13,050 nt of DNA, taken from assembly GCA_024235315.1 (NCBI GenBank), contig JACKMP010000018.1, forward strand, positions 1-13,050. Direction: 5' to 3'. How positions within the stretch are numbered: the stretch's first letter is position 1; every line of letters starts with the position of its first letter. Below the pieces are notes generated by a model. The model worked only from the letters and a program-made list of their open reading frames with translations. It had not been told where the DNA came from and made no database searches. Positions 1 to 6,610 of the stretch are shown piece after piece. Position numbers and translations under genes: made by a program. Source of the DNA: Chromatiaceae bacterium. GTDB lineage: Bacteria; Pseudomonadota; Gammaproteobacteria; Chromatiales; Chromatiaceae.

Positions 1-1122
1 CAGGTCCGGATGATCCGCCTTGAGCGCATGCAGCTTGCGCTGGCGCAGCTGCTTCGAGATCGCCGGCTGCAGGATCGAATAGGTCCCTGCAGAGCCGCAA
101 CACAGATGACCCTCGCCGACAGTGCTCAGCTGGTAGCCGAATGACTGCAGCAGCCGTTCCGTTGCACCGTTGAGCTTCAGCGCATGTTGCAGCGTACAAG
201 GTGTGTGCACCGCGATACGCGACGCACGCGGTCTGAGCCGCAGTCTTTCTGCCGGTTCCTGCAGCACGATCTGCAGCGGGTCGCGCAGCAGTGAGACCAG
301 CTTTTTCGCCTTGGCCGCATAAGCGCTGTCGTCCGCCAGCAGGTGAGCGTAGTCCTGCACATGCGCGCCACAGCCGCTGGCACTGACAATCAGGGCCTCG
401 GCCCCGTTTTCCACTGCTGGAAACCAGGCATCGATATTCAGGCGCGCCATGGTCCGTGCGCGCTCGCTGTCACTCAGGTGGTGGGGCAGGGCGCCGCAGC
501 AGCCGGCACCAGGCGTATGGGTCACCGCGATGCCAAGGCGGTCCAGGATAGTCTCCAGCGCGGCATTGATCTCTGGCGCCAGCCCGGGTTGCACACAGCC
601 CTCTAGGACCAAAACGCGGCGCTGCGCCGTTGTATCGGCGGCGCGGCGACGGACCTTCCGGCCGATCGGGATCTGCTTGCGCAGCCCGGGTGGCAGCAGC
701 GGGCGCAGCCCCTGCCCGATTCGCAGCAGCGGCGTGAAGCGCGCGGGATAGGCCAGGACCTCGATCATCAGGCGGCGTAGCAAGCGTTGTCCGAGCGAGC
801 GCGGCACCTGCCGTTCGACCTGTTCGCGCCCGATATCCAGCAGCCGGTGATAGTCGACACCCGACGGGCAGGTGGTCTCGCAGGACCGGCAGCTCAGACA
901 ACGATCAAGGTGCTCGCGCACCGTCGGAGTGGCTGGCTCGCCCTCCAGCACCTGCTTGATCTGGTAGATTCGTCCACGCGGGCCGTCGAGTTCATCGCCG
1001 AGCAGCTGGTAGGTGGGACAGGTGGCGGTACAAAAGCCACAATGCACACAGGCGCGCAGAATCTTGTCGGCCTCACGGCCGTCCGCGGTGTCCTTGATGA
1101 AGTCGGCCAGTGCTGTCTGCAT
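1..1122 (-). CDS. glcF: Glycolate oxidase iron-sulfur subunit GlcF (3' end cut by window)
   Basis: GlcF is the electron-transfer subunit of the GlcDEF glycolate oxidase, which oxidises glycolate to glyoxylate and passes electrons to the membrane quinone pool. The 374 residues in the window align from the first residue with E. coli GlcF as I remember it. Near residues 20-31 lies the first [4Fe-4S] motif (CVHCGFCTATCP). Near residue 70 is the second (CLSCRSCETTCP). Two cysteine-rich CCG-type segments follow (AGCCGALPHH and HLCCGSAGTY). About 30 C-terminal residues lie beyond base 1. The start at 1122 is chosen because the protein then begins MQTAL, like the E. coli protein, although no Shine-Dalgarno is visible before it. 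Upstream is a divergent gene rather than glcD or glcE, so glcF heads its transcript here, whereas in the usual glcDEF order it is last. Next to RuBisCO genes, a role in recycling photorespiratory glycolate is likely (inference). Confidence 0.95.
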   Translation of the reverse strand, partial: MQTALADFIKDTADGREADKILRACVHCGFCTATCPTYQLLGDELDGPRGRIYQIKQVLEGEPATPTVREHLDRCLSCRSCETTCPSGVDYHRLLDIGREQVERQVPRSLGQRLLRRLMIEVLAYPARFTPLLRIGQGLRPLLPPGLRKQIPIGRKVRRRAADTTAQRRVLVLEGCVQPGLAPEINAALETILDRLGIAVTHTPGAGCCGALPHHLSDSERARTMARLNIDAWFPAVENGAEALIVSASGCGAHVQDYAHLLADDSAYAAKAKKLVSLLRDPLQIVLQEPAERLRLRPRASRIAVHTPCTLQHALKLNGATERLLQSFGYQLSTVGEGHLCCGSAGTYSILQPAISKQLRQRKLHALKADHPDL

Positions 1123-1223
1123 TTTGTTGGAACGCCGTGCGATGGGTGTTGTCGTCAGTTTAACGTGCTTCGCGCTGGCTTTCGTCGCGCAGTTGCAGCG
1201 GAATTTCCCGCCGATCTGCGGCG

Positions 1224-1251
1224 TTGGTGGTGCGCGATGCAATGGTATAAA
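1224..1251 (+). promoter_or_regulatory. Candidate sigma-70 promoter of the Sel1-repeat gene
   Basis: An extended -10 element TGGTATAAA (1243-1251, TGn then TATAAA) is preceded at 16 bp by TTGGTG (1224-1229), a three-of-six match to TTGACA. Transcription would start near 1258, about 65 nt before the gene. The leader then contains a CCGGC-TTCG-GCCGG hairpin (1281-1294) upstream of the ribosome binding site. The call rests on motif matching only. Confidence 0.45.
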
Positions 1252-1321
1252 GCCATGCGAATCCCCTAATTCGTGCGCCGCCGGCTTCGGCCGGTGCCAC
1301 ACCACAGGAGCAGGCAAGAAC

Positions 1322-1762
1322 ATGATCCGGGATGAAGGACTCGACATGGACTTGAGCAGCGGTATCGCCGCGTTCGAGTCGAAACATTTCAGCACCGCCA
1401 CACGCTTTCTCGCCCCGCTTGCCGAGCAGGGTGACCCGGAGGCGCAGTACCGCATGGCGATCATGGCGCAGAACGGGCTCGGCATGGTCGAGAACCAGGC
1501 GCTCGCGTTGCGTTACATGCAGGCCGCGGCCGAGGCGGGCCTGGGCCTCGCGCAGCATGGCCTTGGGTTCATGTACATGCAGGGCGAATGCGTGGAACAG
1601 AACGGGCAGCAGGCGCTCGAGTGGTTCACCAGGGCCGCCGAGCAGGGCCTGCAGGGCGCGATGACGACCATCGGCATGATGTACCGCGACGGAACAGTGG
1701 TGGAGCGTGACGAGGAGAAGGCCAGGGCATGGTTGCGCAAGGCCGGGTTCGACGAATTCTGA
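1322..1762 (+). CDS. Small Sel1-repeat (tetratricopeptide-like) protein
   Basis: This 146-residue protein consists almost entirely of Sel1-like helical repeats, which act as protein-interaction scaffolds. Three units are visible: residues 39-74 (starts DPEAQYRMA, ends AAAEAG), 75-110 (LAQHGLGFMYMQGE, ends AAEQG) and 111-143 (AMTTIGMMYRDG, ends WLRKAG). A partial helix pair (residues 12-38) precedes them. There is no signal peptide or membrane segment, so it is probably cytoplasmic. The start at 1322 has AGGAG 11 nt upstream. An in-frame ATG at 1346 has GAAGGA at good spacing and would give 138 residues, so the true start is undecided. The gene is monocistronic, divergent from glcF and convergent with the DAHP synthase gene. 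Its partner is unknown. Confidence 0.88.
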   Translation: MIRDEGLDMDLSSGIAAFESKHFSTATRFLAPLAEQGDPEAQYRMAIMAQNGLGMVENQALALRYMQAAAEAGLGLAQHGLGFMYMQGECVEQNGQQALEWFTRAAEQGLQGAMTTIGMMYRDGTVVERDEEKARAWLRKAGFDEF

Positions 1763-1771
1763 ACGGCCGCA

Positions 1772-1793
1772 CGGCGCGCCACAGGGCGCGCCG
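1772..1793. terminator. GC-rich hairpin between convergent genes
   Basis: Perfect 9-bp inverted repeat CGGCGCGCC / GGCGCGCCG with a 4-nt loop (ACAG), lying between the stop of the Sel1 gene (1762) and the stop of the DAHP synthase gene (1800). Its position suggests a shared bidirectional terminator. No T-run follows on either strand, so it may instead act as an RNA 3' end stabiliser or a weak, Rho-assisted stop. Confidence 0.5.
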
Positions 1794-1799
1794 CGGTGG

Positions 1800-2894
1800 T
1801 CAGTCCTCGGTAGCGGCAGAGACGCCGGTGGCTTCCTCTTCGGGCACCTCGCGGCGCTTTCGTACCGCGGCGGCCAGGGTCTCCAGCAGTGGGACGCTGT
1901 CCTCCCAGGCCAGGCAGGCATCGGTGATGCTCTGGCCGTAGGTCAGGTTGCCGTTGTCGTTCAGGTCCTGGCGGCCGCCGACCAGGTGGCTTTCGATCAT
2001 CACGCCGATGATATTGCGGTTGCCGCGGCGGATCTGCCCGGCGACGTCACCGCCGACCTCGACCTGCTTTTCGTGCTGTTTGCGGCTGTTGGCGTGACTG
2101 AAGTCGATCATCAGGTTTGGCCGCAATCCGGCGCGAACCATTACTTCTTCTGCCTCGTGTACGGATTCGGTGTCGTAGTTGGGGCGACGGCCGCCGCGCA
2201 GGATCACGTGCGTGTCCAGGTTGCCGCTGGTGTTGAAGATCGCCGAACGACCGGCCTTGGTCAGCGACAGGAACACGTGCGGGCGCTCGGCGGCTCGCAT
2301 CGCGTCGACGGCGATGCGCATGGTGCCGTCGGTGCCATTCTTGAAGCCGACCGGACAGGACAGGCCCGAGGCCAGTTCGCGGTGACCCTGGCTTTCGGTG
2401 GTGCGTGCCCCGATCGCGCCCCAGCTGATCAGGTCGGCGACGTACTGCGGGCTGATCAGGTCGAGGAACTCGGTGCCGGCAGGCAACCCCATATTGTTGA
2501 TCTGCAGCAGCAGTTCGCGCGCCAGGTTGAGTCCCTTGTTGATACGGAAGCTCTCGTCGAGGTCCGGATCGTTGATCAGGCCTTTCCAGCCGACGGTGGT
2601 GCGCGGCTTCTCGAAATACACCCGCATCACGATCAACAGATCGTCTTTCAGGCGTTCGCGCACCGGGAGCAGGCGGCTGGCGTATTCGATCGCCGCCTTG
2701 GGGTCGTGCACGGAGCAGGGGCCGATCACCACCAGCAGGCGGTCATCTTCACGGTTGAGGATGCTGTGGATCGCGTCGCGGGTCTGCGACACGGTGTTAA
2801 CCGCTTCGGGAGTCAGCGGGTGGTGTTCGTGCACCAGCGCTGGTGGTTCCACTTCCTTGATCGTGTGGATTCGGAGGTCGTCTGTTTTTTGCAT
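1800..2894 (-). CDS. aroG: 3-deoxy-7-phosphoheptulonate (DAHP) synthase, class I
   Basis: This enzyme catalyses the first step of the shikimate pathway, joining phosphoenolpyruvate and erythrose 4-phosphate. The 364-residue protein matches E. coli AroG over nearly its full length. The four metal ligands are present: C60 in VIGPCS, H267 in DFSHANS, E301 in VMIESH and D325 in SITDAC. The PEP-binding segments RVYFEKPRTT (91-100), GAIGARTTESQ (159-169) and SGLSCPVGFKNGTDG (176-190) are also intact. An acidic tail of about 14 residues extends past the E. coli C-terminus. E. coli has three such paralogues regulated by Phe, Tyr or Trp. Which feedback type this is cannot be settled by eye, so the symbol denotes the subfamily. 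A sigma-70 promoter directly upstream (2924-2952) suggests separate transcription from its neighbours. E4P is also a Calvin-cycle intermediate, a metabolic link to the RuBisCO genes at the other end. Confidence 0.95.
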   Translation of the reverse strand: MQKTDDLRIHTIKEVEPPALVHEHHPLTPEAVNTVSQTRDAIHSILNREDDRLLVVIGPCSVHDPKAAIEYASRLLPVRERLKDDLLIVMRVYFEKPRTTVGWKGLINDPDLDESFRINKGLNLARELLLQINNMGLPAGTEFLDLISPQYVADLISWGAIGARTTESQGHRELASGLSCPVGFKNGTDGTMRIAVDAMRAAERPHVFLSLTKAGRSAIFNTSGNLDTHVILRGGRRPNYDTESVHEAEEVMVRAGLRPNLMIDFSHANSRKQHEKQVEVGGDVAGQIRRGNRNIIGVMIESHLVGGRQDLNDNGNLTYGQSITDACLAWEDSVPLLETLAAAVRKRREVPEEEATGVSAATED

Positions 2895-2923
2895 GTGACG
2901 GTTCGGGTTCGTTGGATGGGCGG

Positions 2924-2952
2924 ATTATAACTGCAGCGCCCGCCGGTGCCAT
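2924..2952 (-). promoter_or_regulatory. Sigma-70 promoter of the DAHP synthase gene
   Basis: On the minus strand a perfect -10 hexamer TATAAT (2924-2929) is preceded at exactly 17 bp by ATGGCA (2947-2952), a four-of-six match to TTGACA. The predicted start near 2917 leaves a short leader of about 22 nt. The element sits in the 90-bp gap after the metallo-hydrolase gene, so the DAHP synthase gene probably has its own transcript. Confidence 0.65.
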
Positions 2953-2984
2953 TCGCGGTTTGCAAACTTGTCGATAGTGGTGGG

Positions 2985-3938
2985 CTATGAACGGCTTTTT
3001 GCGCGCCTCGCCAGCCAGATCGCCAGTCCCTGCGCGTTCAGCTCGATGTCGCCGGCAAATATTTCGCGTACACGGGCTGGCGGCAGGCCGCTGTGCGCGA
3101 CACCGGCATCGACCAGCAGCCGATCGACCTCGGATCTCAGCCGTGCGTCGCGTCCTTCCGGCGCGCGCGCCTCTTCCGCCAGGGCGATGGCGACGTGCGC
3201 CTGGATGCTCTGGCGCAGCATGTCGAGGTAGTTCTCGGGCCGATCGATTCGGCCGTAGTGGGTGAGGCAGCAGGCGCCGGGAGACAACGCAAACATGTGC
3301 TCCAGGCTACTGAACCAGGCCTCCGGGTCGAACGCCACCGGCGTCGTGGTCGCGACCAGCAACGGTCCCCTGCCGCCCTCGCGGAATTCGCGGTAGCCCA
3401 GGCCGAAGGTGTCGCCGGTGTACAGGTAGCCACTGGCGTGGTCGAAGATGCAGCCGTGATGGTTGGCGTGGCCGGGGGTATCGATGAACTGCAGCTGGCG
3501 CTCGCCGAGTGCGAATGTCTGCAGGTCCGATGCGGCGATGGCGCGTTCCTCGGGCACCGGCAACAGGTCGCCGAAATCACGCGCGAACGCGTCCTCGCCG
3601 TACACGGCAGTGGCGCCGGCCTGCAGTTTGCTTGGGTCGAGCATGTGCTGCAGACCCTTGGGATGGACGATCAGGGTGGCGTTCGGGCACAGCTGCATCA
3701 GCCGTCCGGTGCCGCCTGCGTGATCGAGGTGGACATGGGTCGGGATCAGGTAGCGCACCTGCTGCGGTGTCGCACCGAGTGACGCAATGGCGTCCATTAC
3801 CGCCGGTACCGAGTTGTTGGTGCCGGTATCGATGATCGCGAGCTCGCCGTGATCCTCGATCAGGTAGCAGGCGGCGAGCTGCGGACGGTACAGTCCGGTG
3901 TCGATCAGGTGGCTTTGGTGGCCGATTGCCTCCGCCAT
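2985..3938 (-). CDS. Metallo-beta-lactamase-fold hydrolase
   Basis: A 317-residue MBL-fold protein with the complete dinuclear metal site: H68-x-H70-x-D72-H73 in THVHLDH, H157 in TPGHANHH, D176 in YTGDTFG and H227 in CLTHYGR. The fold covers roughly residues 8-235, and a helical C-terminal extension of about 80 residues follows. This layout resembles the broad glyoxalase II-like group, but the substrate cannot be read from the sequence. There is no signal peptide, so it is cytoplasmic. The start at 3938 has a good ribosome binding site (AGAGGA, 8 nt spacing) and a candidate -10 box upstream at 3975-3980. It lies on the same strand as the SRPBCC and phosphatase genes, but the 134-bp gap with its own -10 element suggests independent initiation. 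Confidence 0.9.
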   Translation of the reverse strand: MAEAIGHQSHLIDTGLYRPQLAACYLIEDHGELAIIDTGTNNSVPAVMDAIASLGATPQQVRYLIPTHVHLDHAGGTGRLMQLCPNATLIVHPKGLQHMLDPSKLQAGATAVYGEDAFARDFGDLLPVPEERAIAASDLQTFALGERQLQFIDTPGHANHHGCIFDHASGYLYTGDTFGLGYREFREGGRGPLLVATTTPVAFDPEAWFSSLEHMFALSPGACCLTHYGRIDRPENYLDMLRQSIQAHVAIALAEEARAPEGRDARLRSEVDRLLVDAGVAHSGLPPARVREIFAGDIELNAQGLAIWLARRAKSRS

Positions 3939-3974
3939 GATGTCGATCCTCTGATTACTTGCGAACAGCCGCCA

Positions 3975-3980
3975 AGTATA
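3975..3980 (-). promoter_or_regulatory. Candidate -10 element of the metallo-hydrolase gene
   Basis: TATACT on the minus strand (five of six to TATAAT) lies 36 nt upstream of the start codon, inside a 134-bp intergenic gap. No good -35 box is seen at 16-18 bp; CTGGCG at 15 bp is a weak match. Moderate to low support. Confidence 0.35.
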
Positions 3981-4072
3981 GGGTGCCCGGGCCTACGCCA
4001 GCATTGGTTTGCTCTAACCATTGTATTGCAGCGCCTCATCCGCCGGGCGTCGCCGGTCTGCTGAACAGGGGG

Positions 4073-4618
4073 TCACGTCTGTGCAGCGGGCTGTTCGACC
4101 GTGGCCTTCAATGTCTTGAGCCCTTTGTCATAGGCGGCGCCGATCATGCTGTCGAGCATCAGGCCGACATAGCGGCCGAACAGGTCCCAGCCGAAATCGG
4201 TCTTGAACTGCCAGCGCAGCCTGGTCGCGGTACCTTCGGGTTCGAGCAGAAAGATCGCCTTGCCATTGCCCTTGTCGCCAAATACCAGGTCGCTCTCGAC
4301 GCGTTCGTTGGTGATACTCGCGACGATCTCCTGACTGCCCTGGCCGACCTGGTTGTTGCCGCTCTCCCAGGCCATCCGCGAGCCGACGCCCTGTTCCGGG
4401 CCATCGAACTGATAACGCGTGTCCGGGTCGATGCTCGACCAGGGCGACCAGGCGTGGAATGCGCGCATGCCGTTGAGATGGGGAAACACCTTGGCAACCG
4501 GTGCATCGATCACGATGCTGCGCTCGACTGTCGCTGATGACGGCAACAGCATGCCGATGACAGCCAGCAGGATCAGCAGCGTCAGCAGGGTCCGAAAGGC
4601 AAGTCGGGCGAAGGCCAT
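4073..4618 (-). CDS. Membrane-anchored SRPBCC (START/polyketide cyclase-like) protein
   Basis: This 181-residue protein starts with a hydrophobic segment (residues 6-27, LAFRTLLTLLILLAVIGMLL). A soluble domain typical of the SRPBCC superfamily follows, with the signature start VERSIVIDAPVAKVFPHL, then WSPWSSIDPDTRYQFDGPEQGVGSRMAWESGN split over residues 57-88, and ending in a long C-terminal helix (GLMLDSMIGAAYDKGLKTL). Such domains form a deep pocket for hydrophobic ligands. The ligand is unknown. The N-terminal segment probably anchors it to the inner membrane with the domain in the periplasm (inference). The start at 4618 has GGAG six bases upstream; the open frame extends further upstream but without a better start. 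It follows the histidine phosphatase gene after 62 bp on the same strand and may be co-transcribed with it. Confidence 0.88.
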   Translation of the reverse strand: MAFARLAFRTLLTLLILLAVIGMLLPSSATVERSIVIDAPVAKVFPHLNGMRAFHAWSPWSSIDPDTRYQFDGPEQGVGSRMAWESGNNQVGQGSQEIVASITNERVESDLVFGDKGNGKAIFLLEPEGTATRLRWQFKTDFGWDLFGRYVGLMLDSMIGAAYDKGLKTLKATVEQPAAQT

Positions 4619-4646
4619 GGCGTGCTCCAACAGATGACAGGACGGG

Positions 4647-4668
4647 CGCACATGCCAGGGCATGCGCG
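4647..4668. repeat. 22-bp imperfect palindrome between phosphatase and SRPBCC genes
   Basis: CATGCC-AG-GGCATG (4651-4664) is flanked by CGC/GCG arms after one mismatch, giving ten positions per arm with nine paired. It lies in the 62-bp gap upstream of the SRPBCC ribosome binding site. It could be an operator or an mRNA hairpin; nothing in the sequence decides between them. Confidence 0.4.
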
Positions 4669-4680
4669 ATGCGGGGCAGT

Positions 4681-5289
4681 TTACAGGCTCGGTCGCCAGT
4701 TGTGCGCGACCAGGTGCGCACCGCGCCGATTGTGAACGAAGCGCGTGATCGCCGCGTTGTCGACCTCGGTGCGGTACCAGTTTATCGGCGGCGACTGGGT
4801 CACGTGGCCAAAGGTGCCGCGAATCACGCCGGCATGGCATACGACCAGCAGGTGCTGACCGGCGTAGGCATTGACCAGATGATCGAACACTGTCGCCACG
4901 CGCGCCCCGAACAGCGTCAGCGGCTCGGCGCCGGCGGGACGGTTATGCACCGGGTCGCGATAGAAGGCGTCGTATTCTGCCGCCCTTTGCGTGCGCAGCT
5001 GTTCCCGCCCCATGCCTTCCCAGGCGCCGAATCCGACCTCGCGCAGGTCGGGTTGGACCTCCAGCGGCAGGCCGCGCTCGGTCGCCAGCCAGCGTGCGAA
5101 TTCGAGACAACGTCGCATCGGTGAGCTGACGACGCACTGCCAGTCGTCGATTGCCGCAGTGCTGGTGCGCATCTGCTGCCAGCCATTCTCCGACAGCGGG
5201 TCATCGACGCCGTTACCGCGGAAGCGGCTGCCGCCGACCGGCTCGCCATGGCGCAGGTAATCGAGCCGGGTGGAATTCATCGGTGACAT
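4681..5289 (-). CDS. Histidine phosphatase family protein (alpha-ribazole phosphatase-like)
   Basis: A 202-residue member of the phosphoglycerate mutase-like histidine phosphatase superfamily. The catalytic motif LRHGE is at residues 12-16, with H14 the expected phospho-histidine. The SSPMRRC segment (55-61) supplies the phosphate-binding arginine. FGAWEGM (87-93) carries the acid, and CHAGVIRG (151-158) carries the second histidine. The early DDPLSENGW segment is often seen in proteins annotated as alpha-ribazole phosphatases (CobC, late cobalamin synthesis), but no cobalamin gene is nearby, so the substrate stays open. Start choice: ATG at 5289 or, three codons later, ATG at 5280. Neither has a convincing ribosome binding site. 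It diverges from the plus-strand gene beginning at 5359 and probably leads a transcript that continues into the SRPBCC gene. Confidence 0.88.
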   Translation of the reverse strand: MSPMNSTRLDYLRHGEPVGGSRFRGNGVDDPLSENGWQQMRTSTAAIDDWQCVVSSPMRRCLEFARWLATERGLPLEVQPDLREVGFGAWEGMGREQLRTQRAAEYDAFYRDPVHNRPAGAEPLTLFGARVATVFDHLVNAYAGQHLLVVCHAGVIRGTFGHVTQSPPINWYRTEVDNAAITRFVHNRRGAHLVAHNWRPSL

Positions 5290-5314
5290 ATCGGTCTGGA
5301 CCCCGGGTGGTATT

Positions 5315-5323
5315 TGCTAGAAT
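5315..5323 (+). promoter_or_regulatory. Extended -10 promoter of the first unknown plus-strand gene
   Basis: TGCTAGAAT fits the extended -10 pattern TGn-TATAAT with one mismatch. No good -35 is present, which extended -10 promoters tolerate. Transcription would start near 5330, about 30 nt before the ATG at 5359. The local drop in GC content around 5310-5360 also fits a promoter region rather than coding sequence. Confidence 0.45.
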
Positions 5324-5358
5324 TGATCGCAGACTATTTTGCGAAAAGAACATGGCAA

Positions 5359-5661
5359 ATGATCCAGAAAAAGTACATGGGAATCGACAAGGATCCGTAC
5401 GGCGCGATGAATTCCACCGGGAACATCATCCGCGACGCCTGGGTGTTCGGCCTGATCCCGCAGACCGAGACCTGCGAAGGCTGGACCGGTCAGCGGGTTG
5501 ATGGTCTGTACGACCAGGTGACCCGGGAATGGGAAAAATACGGGCACCGCGTGTCGAACCTCCCCCCCGAACTCATGCAGAAGCACCAGGAGATTTACGA
5601 CGCTGCGATCGCCCGTGCTCGCGAGTTGGGGTGGGACCCGGAGCTCGGTGACGACGGTTAG
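5359..5661 (+). CDS. Protein of unknown function (100 aa)
   Basis: I do not recognise the family. The 100-residue product is soluble and mixed-charge, with no signal peptide or membrane helix. It contains DPYGAMNSTGNIIRDAWVFG (residues 12-31), GLIPQTETCEGWTGQR (31-46), a helical stretch around YDQVTREWEKYG and a C-terminal helix ending ARARELGWDPEL. The composition and GC-rich third codon positions from 5359 onward are those of a real gene. The frame is open back to a TTG at 5314, which would add 15 residues. Those codons are AT-rich (CTA, TTT, AGA, ACA) and overlap a promoter-like element, so ATG 5359 is preferred although its ribosome binding site is weak. A second unknown gene follows after 42 nt with a strong ribosome binding site, so the two look like an operon. 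Confidence 0.75.
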   Translation: MIQKKYMGIDKDPYGAMNSTGNIIRDAWVFGLIPQTETCEGWTGQRVDGLYDQVTREWEKYGHRVSNLPPELMQKHQEIYDAAIARARELGWDPELGDDG

Positions 5662-5703
5662 TGTCCCGCACCGGCACAGTACGACCAGGCACGGAGGCGA
5701 CGT

Positions 5704-6153
5704 ATGAGTGACCTGGTCACCGAGACGTTCTTCCGTCCCGATGAGGTCGCCCGCGAGCGGCTCAGCATTCCGGCGCCTCTATACAACCGTTGTCGCCTGA
5801 TGCTGTCGCGCTGCCACTATGCGCACGTGTTCGTCCCGGTGCGCAGCATGCAGATGCAATCGGTGATCGACGAGGAAGAGGTCATCTTCGTCGACAACCA
5901 GGCGTATGCGGTGCGCGATGGCGAGGGTGGCCGTCTTATCATGCTGGCCTGGGTGTTCCGTCATGACCAGGGAAGGGACGACCTGACCGAACCAGCGCCG
6001 ATCGAGCTCGTCTATTACCATGAGAGCGCACGCGAGCTGCACACCCGGCTGATCGGCCAGTTCAACGGCGCGCTCGACCTGATGGAGCAGCGCTACAGGG
6101 AGCACGGCTGCGAGCCTAGGTCGAAAAAGGTGCTGCCTTTTTCTCGGGGTTGA
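5704..6153 (+). CDS. Protein of unknown function (149 aa), second gene of a pair
   Basis: I cannot assign a family. The 149-residue product is preceded by GGAGG six bases before its ATG, which fixes the start. It appears soluble, with alternating beta-like segments: HVFVPVRSMQMQSVIDEEE (41-59), VIFVDNQAYAVRDGEGG (60-76) and RLIMLAWVF (77-85). An acidic/proline linker (DDLTEPAPIELVYYHES, 92-108) and a helix with charged residues (ARELHTRLIGQFNGALDLMEQRYRE, split around 109-133) follow. It has three cysteines (about 30, 37 and 136) with no clear metal motif. Its last codons contain an inverted repeat (6123-6143). It is likely co-transcribed with the 100-residue gene 42 nt upstream. Confidence 0.8.
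   Translation: MSDLVTETFFRPDEVARERLSIPAPLYNRCRLMLSRCHYAHVFVPVRSMQMQSVIDEEEVIFVDNQAYAVRDGEGGRLIMLAWVFRHDQGRDDLTEPAPIELVYYHESARELHTRLIGQFNGALDLMEQRYREHGCEPRSKKVLPFSRG
6123..6143 (+). terminator. Terminator-like inverted repeat overlapping the end of the unknown gene
   Basis: GAAAAAGG and CCTTTTTC (6123-6130 and 6136-6143) form a perfect 8-bp stem with a 5-nt loop, ending 10 nt before the stop codon. The A-tract/T-tract shape resembles an intrinsic terminator, but the stem has only three GC pairs and lies inside the coding sequence, so its activity is doubtful. Confidence 0.25.
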
Positions 6154-6610
6154 CGGTTTGCTCGGCCTGGCCGTGGTGGCTGGGATCTCCGGATCACGGT
6201 AATCGCAACGATTCCGACCGGCGGTGCGTCCCGCCGCTGCCGGCCAGAAGCAGTGCCTGCTTTGCCCCCTTTCGACCCCAATCCGACAAAATGCTCGGCG
6301 TTGCCGCAAGGCGGGCGATAACACGAACCGGACGGAATCACGGGAAGCGTGGTCGTTGTTGGCCTCGCCAATTCCCATGGAAATTGAATGCCTCAACCGT
6401 GGAAAAAAGCATTGCCGCGACGCACGTGAACTAGACTTTATTTCAGCGAGAGGATACGAGGATCGGGTTCTTCCGGGTTCAGTGCATTCTTCCTGATTAT
6501 GAGGCAATCGCCTCGCCCCCCCCGCAATCGGGTACTTGGCATATTTGCCAGGATACGGGCGCTTGGATCTTGATGATCCGAGCGTCGTTGCTTTTTTGCA
6601 GGAGACGACC
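6154..6610. other. Gene-free stretch of about 460 nt with several small palindromes
   Basis: No reading frame here shows a coherent protein. Open frames on both strands are rich in Arg, Ser and Pro and have no family signature. Visible structure: CGGCGG/CCGCCG (6219-6236); AAGCAG/CTGCTT (6248-6262), a possible weak 3' end for the gene before it; GAGGC-AATC-GCCTC (6501-6514); and GCTTGGATC/GATCCGAGC (6561-6583), nine pairs with one G-U. The last lies in the leader of the EF-hand gene. No confident promoter hexamers were found; the AT-richer patch at 6430-6445 is the most likely place. Confidence 0.5.
6584..6609 (+). promoter_or_regulatory. Hairpin enclosing the ribosome binding site of the EF-hand gene
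   Basis: GTCGT (6584-6588) can pair with ACGAC (6605-6609). Inside, TGC (6589-6591) pairs with GCA around a T6 loop, leaving the AGGAG Shine-Dalgarno as a bulge. The structure ends one base before the start codon and is preceded by another hairpin at 6561-6583. It could tune translation. It was seen by eye only and no folding energy was computed. Confidence 0.3.

Noticed and set aside
1707..2930. A 407-codon open frame on the plus strand opposite the DAHP synthase gene
   Set aside because: It is the reverse-frame shadow of a high-GC gene. The minus strand encodes a DAHP synthase with all catalytic residues, and the plus-strand translation has no family signature.
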